64,000 bases of DNA from NCBI GenBank assembly GCA_001692895.1, contig KV748178.1:5558867-5622866 (forward strand), read 5' to 3'. This document shows, piece by piece, positions 56,724 to 64,000 of this stretch. The notes beneath the pieces were generated by a model. The model saw only the letters and a list, made by a program, of their open reading frames with translations. It was not told the origin of the DNA and made no database searches. The position numbers were made by a program, and so were the translations under genes. How positions within the stretch are numbered: the stretch's first letter is position 1; every line of letters begins with the position of its first letter. The DNA comes from Cenococcum geophilum 1.58. Its lineage: Eukaryota; Ascomycota; Dothideomycetes; Gloniales; Gloniaceae.

Positions 56724-59700
56724 GTTATGAGCCCGGTCCGCCGACACAAGAAGCTATTCAGCTATTACTCAATCATTTAAAGAAATTCTACCTCATCGTC
56801 TCAAGACGACCCTGATCGAAATCCTACCTCAATCGTCAAAGGACGATCCTAACGACAAGGACGATCCTGACGACGAATTCCATCTCAATTCCCATCTGCC
56901 TATCAGTCAAATGACTCCACCGACGTCGAGTTTGTCTACCACGATCATCCTTAATAAGCCAGAAGACTGGGAGCAATAGATCTGGCAACTATAAGCCCTC
57001 GTGGACAAATGAATTTGGGCCTATGTTGACCCAAATAAGGAAGCACCTTAACGAGGCCTACTATAAGAACCACCCTATCCAGAAGTCACAGATTTTAATA
57101 AGAATGCAACCTTATATGCACAGCTCTCGACAAATTAACAGAGGGCGTACGAGAACAGCAGACGATACTACAACCAGGATATAAAGTATTTCCTAAAACA
57201 AGAAGAGCACCTTTAAAAGATTTGCACCCAAATTATATCCACAGTATTAATTCAGAAGAAGCTACTACTTAACCCTTCTCTTACAGTTAAGGAATGGATA
57301 TCTTGGTTAAAGGAGAATATAGAACCTACCTCGTCGTTTATTAGAAAAAAGGTACAACACCAGTACACGGAAGCTCTTAAGGGGTTTAAACACTTACCAA
57401 AATTAAATTAGTGGTTAAATCAATGGGAATATATAATGGTACTAGGAGAGAAGTACAAGATCCCTTAAATGTCTAATAGAATCTAGCTACAAGAATTAGC
57501 AGAGGTCGTTTAACCCTTTAGCGACGCCTACTATATAAAGTATACTACCGAGTTAAATAACCCTTAGAAGTTAAGATCTTCCGAATACCACAGAGTAGCA
57601 AAGGAGCTGCAAGAAGGACTTAGAATACCCTTAAAGAAAGCTAATGCTACTACAAGAGGGAGTACCTTTAATGCAGACTTTACAAAGTAAGCCATAATAG
57701 ATTACTCTAATACTACTAAAGGTCTAGGGAAAGGAACCTTAGTATATACTAAACGCTTAAAGAGAGCCGGGTTACTAGTAGACGAGAAAACGTCCCACAA
57801 GAAGCTACTACCCGTATACTTAGCGTGCGAGAAACAAGGACATTCCCTATAGGACTATTGGTATTTATTTAAAGACAAGAGACCCAAAGGAGTCACCATT
57901 AGAGATGCTCGCATCAAAAGGGTACTAAAGAAGGTAGAAAAGAATAAGGATCTCGCTAACTAAGTTATAAAGATCAGACTTAAAGAACAGGAAGACAAGG
58001 CTTAATAACAACAGGATAAGAGCCAGGAAGTTAAAATTAAGGGAGAAGCTAATGTAATATTCCTAGAATCGTATCATATAGGTTAAATCCATCCACTAAA
58101 GCTATTAACTATTCTTAACTTAGGAACTACTCTCCATATCTTTAATAACCTCTCTTATTTCTATAACTTTAGGAAAGCTCTAAGACTTAAATACGTTATC
58201 GCCGGCAGCTTAGAAGTGCCTATACTAAGCTATAGTAACGTTACTATCTAAGTTACAAAACCAGACAAGAGCAAGGGAATCCTACGCCTTAAGGACGTTG
58301 CCTTTTATATAAACTTTAATACGAATCTAGTATCATTCCGTCTACTTTAAAAACAAAAGTACTACTAGGACAATAAAGGAGAGAACAATCTTCTAGTTCA
58401 AAAGGATAACTCAGTCCTATATTAAATGGAAGAATATTACAGATAATAGACTATCGAATACGTCCGACTAGAAAGTCTATTAGCGTTTAATATAAGCCAA
58501 CTACTATACTAATAGAAGCACAGAGCATTATTAAGAGACGCTCGTCCAAATTTAAAAGGAGATACACGTCTATAGTATCTACGTCTAGGTTATCCAGGAC
58601 CTATAAGCCTTTATTATTTAGGTCTTAACGCCTTAGGAGTTAAGCTTTAAGGCCCAAAGACAACGGAATATTAATATTACAGTCTCGCTAAAATCAAGCG
58701 TTAGGTCTTAAGAAGGTTCTCAGAACGGAAAATTAATAAACTCTATTTTAACCTCTATATTAACTGGACTAACCTTAAGGAAGTATATACTAGATTCGTA
58801 TAAGTTATGCTTATCCACAACACCTACTCAGGAAAATCCTTCCCGTACTTTATAACAACGCACAGTAAGAAGAAGGAGACACTACGGATATTTAAAGATT
58901 TTGTCTAGTGGATTCGTCTAAGATATAACCTTAAAGTTAACACTATTAGATCAGACAACGAGCTAGGGAGAAGGAAAACCCTTAAATAGCTACGGACTTA
59001 AGGGATTACATTTAAGCCTTTAGCGCCATATACCTAAGCTTAGAACGGTACCGCTAAACGCTTAAAGGGTATAATTATTAAGAGAGCATAAGCAATAAGA
59101 ATTACTGCCAATTTACCACACAACCTATAGAACGAGATAGTTAACTATATAGTCTACCTTTAAAATCAAACGCCACGGGAAAGCAATAGTTGGATATCGC
59201 TATATAAGAGGTTCTATACCTTCCTAGCCAATAAGAGATTAAGAAAGCCGCAACTAGCGCATCTAAAAGCCTACGGCTATAGGGCGTACGCAATAACGTC
59301 AGACACCCAGCTAAGGAAGAAAAGGCTAAGCAAGCTAGATCCGCGAGCCCATATCGGCTATCTCATCGGCTATAACTCTACTAATATCTATAGGATCTGG
59401 ATCCTATATAAGGGTATCGTCATCTCTATAAGGGATATCATCTTTAATAAAAAGACGTTCTTTAACAGCAAGCAAATAAACATCTTAGAGGACCTACACG
59501 CTAAATTAGATACACTAATTAAGAAGATTCAACTACCTAATACTTAGACTAAGAACGAGGTCCTTCTAAAAGACAATAAAGAAGTATTTAAACCGTTAAT
59601 TTAAGAGGAAGACAACAACGTTAATAAGCCAGTTTAAGCCTTTAATAAGTTAGCAGATCTTAAGCTTATAAGAGCTTTTAAAGATATATACTATACACCA

Positions 59701-61858
59701 CCTCCAATAGAAAAAGACGAAGAATCTCCATATACCTTTTACGTTGAGTATCCTACAAAGTTAGATATATAAGGTACTAATTAAGACGTCACTTATTAAG
59801 TAGGAGATGCGTTTAACACTTAGGGGGTGTTTAATAACTTAGTTAAAGACTTATTTAAGGAAGCCAGCGATAATAGGTTTAAAGACTTTATTACCAAAAG
59901 GATCACGTTAGCCTATTACGGCACCTTCTTAGTAGGAAGAAAGTTTAACCTTAATAGTCGACTTAATAATAGCAAGCTGAAATTAGGTAGAATACGCGAT
60001 ATTAGATTATATAGGAAGAACCTACCTCCGCTACCCTAGTTAATCTAGGATCTTAATACGCATCCTCTTTAAGATTAGTTCCAAGAGGCTTAACAAGCCT
60101 ATCTCTAATCTTATTATTAAATAAGGTTGTTTTAAGAAACAGATAAGAAGCATGTAAAGGGACAGTAGGTCCTTAGCTTAATATAGGTGTTCGTCTATAA
60201 GACGGATAAGCATAGATTTCTCTAAAAATGTAAGGCACGCTTAGTAGTCTGCGGAAATTAATAGGCCCTAGAAGACCTACCTATAAGAGCTACTATATTA
60301 GCTAGTACAACCTTCTAAACCCTTATGGCGATCACTATAAAATTTAACCTAGAGACGATATAGATAGATACAGTTAATGCGTTTGTCTATTGCGATCTCA
60401 ATAAGGTCGTCTATATAAAGCTACTACTAGGGTTTAATAAAGGAAAGACAGACAAAGTACTACGCTTAAGAAAAGCCCTATACAGACTATAATGATTACC
60501 ACTATTATAGCAGAAGAATCTCACGAGCTTATTAAACGAATTGGGTTTTAAAGAAGTACTCTAGGAGCCGTATATTATGCTAAAAGGTAGAATAGTCGTC
60601 TTCTTCTATATTAATGATATTATCTTCTGCTACCAAAAGACAGATAAGAAGAAAGCTTAAGAAGCAATTAAGGAGCTAAGCAAGGAATATTAGATAAGTA
60701 CCCTTAGCGAGCTAAAATAGTTCCTAGAAATCTACGTACTACGTAATTATAGCCAGAGGCTCCTATGGCTATCTTAGGAAGCCTATATTAAGAAGATAGC
60801 TAACTAGTATAAGATAGATCTCAGAGGGCGTCTTCTAGATACCCCTATAGCAGAATTGGAACTCCTTCCTATTAATCACCGTATAATCCGTCTAACGCGT
60901 CCGTCCCCCAATATAGACCTATTAATCCGTCCTATATCCCTACCAGCCTCTATAATACTATATTAGAGAAAACTAGGTTTAGTACTCTATACAGCTATTA
61001 TAACGCGTCCGGATATTACCTTTACAGTATTACAGCTAGTAAGGTTTAATTAGGACCCAAGCTAAGAGCACCAATAAGCGGTAGATAGAGTTATCTAGTA
61101 CCTATATAGCACGAGGAGTAGAGCAATCTACTATAAAGGAGATAAGGAAGGAACGAACGGTAGAGGGAGAGATAAAGGAATACGCGACTAAGGATAAGAC
61201 AACGGAGACGGTAAAAGTAAAGCGCAATTATTTATCTGTGCTAGTAACGCATTATTTATAGACAACTCTATTAATAGAAAGAGCTTATAAGGATATATTA
61301 TAAAGCTATTTAGGGGGCCGATTGCCTAAAGAGTAAATAAGCAGGGTATGGTTATAATATTAAGCATAAAAGCTGAGCTGTTAGCCCTATTACAAACAAT
61401 AAAGGAAGCTATCTTTATTAGTAGGCTGTTTAAAGCAATAACGTTATAACTAAATGAGCCCTTAATTATTAATTATGATAATACCTAGACGCTCTAACTA
61501 ATTATAGAAGACACGGCAAAGCTAATTATGAAGCTCCGACACGTTAACATCTATTAATACTAGCTACGTCAGGAATACGTAAAAAGATAAGTATAATTTT
61601 AATAGACAGCGATAAAGGAGATAATTGCTGATGGACTTATAAAGGCCCTGCCTAAGCAGAGGTTTTAAAGCTTTGTTAATATAATTAGGATAGTAGATAT
61701 TAAGGAGCGGCTAAATATAGAGAAGCAACTAGAGGACTTAAGGGAGAATATTAGAGCGAGACGGAAGGATTTAGATAAAATTATGGTTTAATTAACGCAT
61801 TAACGGACACAAGAAGGTGGTTAGCTTTAACCTTAAAGAGCTTAAAGCTAAGGGGGTA

Positions 61859-62032
61859 TATCAGATAATCTGTATCCTCTATAGCATAGGACGTGCACAA
61901 GTTACGTGCACGGGGCCCGTGCTTTATAAATATCTTCATCTAAGCCCAGGGGCCCTAGGTCAAGACACGATCAAGATCATCAATCAATCAACCCATTTTA
62001 TCAATAAATAGCTCAATATAAGTTATCTAACA
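61859..62032 (+). repeat. 3' LTR of element B (174 bp)
   Basis: Begins TATCAGATAATC (TG changed to TA) directly after the polypurine tract and ends ACA before the ACTCT duplication. Confidence 0.93.
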
Positions 62033-62082
62033 ACTCTAAATTCTGCCGACCCCTTTATATTCGCGTTAACCCCCAACGGCAA

Positions 62083-62107
62083 TCTTCTTCTTCTTCTTCT
62101 TCTTCTC
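62083..62107 (+). repeat. CTT microsatellite
   Basis: About eight CTT units in the 3' part of element A, shortly before its purine tract and LTR. Confidence 0.9.
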
Positions 62108-62161
62108 TTCAGCTTAGTATCTTTGTATAGTAAAGAGTAACCACAAAAGAAGAGTTACCAG

Positions 62162-62324
62162 TGTTAGGAATAAGACAAGTAGTCGTCACGTGTCGCCGCG
62201 GCACTAGCGTGGCGAGGAGCCTTAAGCTCCTCGCCCTCCCTCATTCATCATACAATTAAAAGAATAACAATCATCATACTATCTACGAACCGTAGCTACG
62301 TAATATCACCTTGTGTAACCAACA
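62162..62324 (+). repeat. 3' LTR of element A (163 bp)
   Basis: Same length as the 5' LTR; preceded by AAAAGAAGAG-type purines and followed by the AGTAA duplication. Confidence 0.95.
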
Positions 62325-64000
62325 AGTAATATACCTATTTCTTTTTGTGGTGTTATATTATATATAAACTATATAACTAGTAATAATAATACCCAATTAT
62401 TCTATATATAATTAATATAGTATCTTAAATACTACTCTAGTGTTTAATTTAGTCTTTCCGTTTAACTGTCTATCTGCAGATAATATATAGTAGAAGTTAC
62501 TACCCTAACTCTTTACTCCGCTAAGAATACCTCCTAAAATACTGCTATAAATCTTAAATCTCTATCTAATATAATCTTGCTTAATACTCCATGTTTTATA
62601 AACACTTCTTTAATATAGATTCTAGCAATATCTTCTACTAATATTTCTTCTATATATACTATAAAGTATCCCCACTTCATAAGCTTATCTATTATTACTA
62701 AAATTATATTATAATCTTATCTAGTAATAGGATCTCTTAACTTTAGTAACTTAATAATAAAGTCCTATAATATAACCTCCTATAGTCTTTCTAGTATTTT
62801 AATAGGTTATAGCCCTCTATATAGCTTATGCCTTATTAGTTTATTCCTTTAATAATTTAAATATTCCTTTATAACTTTTCGCGCTAAGCCCTAGATTCTA
62901 TTAATAATATACTCCTCTTAGAGTCTTAATACTAAGCCTATGGCTCTATTATATCCTTAAGTTATTCCTCTATAGAAATCTTCTATAAAGTGTTCTGCTA
63001 TACTTCTTAGGATATACTTTACTTCTTAATTCTTATATATATCCATCTATAGATCTTTTAGCTGTATTTTTAGAATTCTTTATACCTAAAAGCTTTTTAG
63101 TAACTTATAAACTCTTTCTAGTTCTTCTTAAGTTGCTATAATTTTTAGATAATTATACCTAATTAATCTATCTATATCTTTTTATAGTAAAGCCCCTAAT
63201 AGCTTCTTATTATTTTATAGTTTAGCCTTTTAACTTAGAGTATCTGCCCTTATATTATCTATTCCTTTAATATACTAAATCTTAAAATAGTATTTTATAA
63301 GTATCTCTGCCCATCTAACCTATCTTTAGTTAAGTTCCTTTATCGTTAGGAATCCTATTAGGTTTTTATAATCTATCTTAACTATAAATAGTTTCTCTAT
63401 GCCTTGTAAAAATGCTCTTTATTTTTTTTAGTGCTATAACTATACCTAATAACTCCTTATTATAGATGTTATAGTTTAACTCTAGTAGTATTATCTTCCG
63501 ACTATAATATGCCACTAAGTGCCATCTATCTTAATATTTCTATATAAAGTATACCCTTAGTATATAGTCTAATACATTTATCTTTACAATCATCTCTAGT
63601 TTTAGTTAATAGATCTTAAGAACTGGCTCTTAGGTAAACAACTCTTTAACCCTTTTAAATAATTTTTACTGTTCCTCTCCCTATGCCTATAGTTCTTCTT
63701 TCTTTATTAGTCGCGTAAATAGTTTAATATCTTTTAACCACTACGCTATAAACCGTCTATAGTAATTACAAAACCCTAAAAATAATCTTAATTGCGTAAT
63801 GTTCTCTAGTTCCTACCAATTTACTATAGCCTTAATCTTTTTTAGATATATACTAAGTTGGCCTAGTTTAATAATAAATCTAACAAAATTGGTCTTCCTA
63901 GTAAAGAACTTATATTTCTTAATTGCTACTAGCATCTATTCCTCCTATAGTCTCTTTAAGACCTATTTAACGTATTCTCCGTGTTCTTCCTTAGTTATTA
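62325..64000 (-). mobile_element. Ty3/Gypsy chromovirus C, continued: integrase, RNase H, RT
   Basis: Read on the minus strand from the right edge: RT end (VKQVLKRL near 63980; KKYKFFTRKTNFVRFI near 63900), RNase H (VAYYSRKIILLELNYNIYNKE near 63500), then integrase towards 62330. The frame crosses the element A break to resume at 54539. The 5' part (gag, protease, 5' LTR) lies beyond the window. Confidence 0.75.

Larger units (their letters stand above)
56550..62032 (+). mobile_element. Ty1/Copia element B, complete, inserted in element A
   Basis: 5483 bp with 174-bp LTRs (56550-56723, 61859-62032) and ACTCT duplications (56545-56549, 62033-62037). Order on the plus strand: gag, protease, integrase (IRSDNELG, GITFKPLAPYT, then A*NGTAKR near 58930-59060), then RT/RNase H (AFVYCDLNKVVYIKLLLGF near 60385; YINDIIFCY near 60610). 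Integrase before RT identifies Copia. The RT box reads YIND where YVDD is usual. The polypurine tract AAGGGGGTA precedes the 3' LTR. RIP stops throughout; 59827-60039 is an open piece between integrase and RT. Confidence 0.93.
54540..62324 (+). mobile_element. LTR element A, gag-only, non-autonomous, split by element B
   Basis: 163-bp LTRs at 54540-54702 and 62162-62324, flanked by AGTAA. Without the inserted element B it is about 2.3 kb. The only coding-like region is a gag-type frame from the ATG at about 55076 (MAIPNNWRDS), through a Pro/Gln-rich zone with (CCGCAAGAACCT)n repeats at 55788-55860 and three 33-bp direct repeats at about 56130-56218, to a partial zinc knuckle YCTNCSYG near 56262. 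No protease, RT or integrase was seen. This matches the layout of gag-only (TR-GAG) elements that depend on another element for transposition. Stops are of the RIP type. Confidence 0.8.

Noticed and set aside
1-64000. tRNA, rRNA and telomere repeats
   Set aside because: Looked for by eye on both strands; none convincing was found, though a tRNA scan could not be run.

Overview
The window reads as nuclear DNA of a filamentous ascomycete (Pezizomycotina). The genes have short introns of 42-108 bp with GT..AG ends and ACTAAT/GCTAAC-type branch sites. Products are typical of the group: a fungal complex I 9.5 kDa subunit, an RTA1-type membrane protein, a fungal HNH protein and a NACHT-ankyrin relic. 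The right two thirds is AT-rich repeat DNA with the marks of repeat-induced point mutation (RIP): C-to-T changes in CpA/TpG contexts, with Gln and Trp codons turned into stops. The class cannot be fixed from the sequence alone.

Region 1 (1-10.15 kb), genes and relics: a NACHT-ankyrin pseudogene cut by the left edge, a small intact minus-strand gene, an unknown gene with a Cys-rich start, a broken gene, a four-copy 51-bp minisatellite, a conserved fungal protein of 581 codons (minus strand, two exons) and TIM17 (six exons, one of only 18 nt). Region 2 (10.69-12.69 kb) is a heap of nested small DNA transposons. Region 3 (13.3-19.2 kb) is a gene-dense block: a BTB-type protein, the complex I 9.5 kDa subunit divergent from the oligosaccharyltransferase subunit WBP1, and an RTA1-like protein. 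These are housekeeping or membrane functions with no sign of acting in one pathway. Region 4 (19.4-22.4 kb) holds MITEs and an apparently intact HNH-endonuclease gene at the edge of the AT-rich block.

Region 5 (22.4-64 kb) is RIP-mutated repeat DNA: a RecQ-type helicase relic, two direct copies of a Ty3/Gypsy element that carry a long unidentified reading frame between integrase and 3' LTR, an unidentified relic, and two three-level nests. Nest one: a plus-strand Gypsy copy, split by a minus-strand copy of the same family (41797-50781, 193-bp LTRs, target duplication CTACT), itself split by a 2.6-kb inverted-repeat-bounded element made mostly of minisatellites (46581-49217). Nest two: a minus-strand Gypsy chromovirus, split by a gag-only LTR element (54540-62324, duplication AGTAA), itself split by a Ty1/Copia element (56550-62032, duplication ACTCT).

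The best candidates for something undescribed are the minisatellite element at 46581-49217 and the Gypsy family with an extra 3' reading frame at 25.9-36.5 kb. All homology calls come from reading translations by eye; no search was run.
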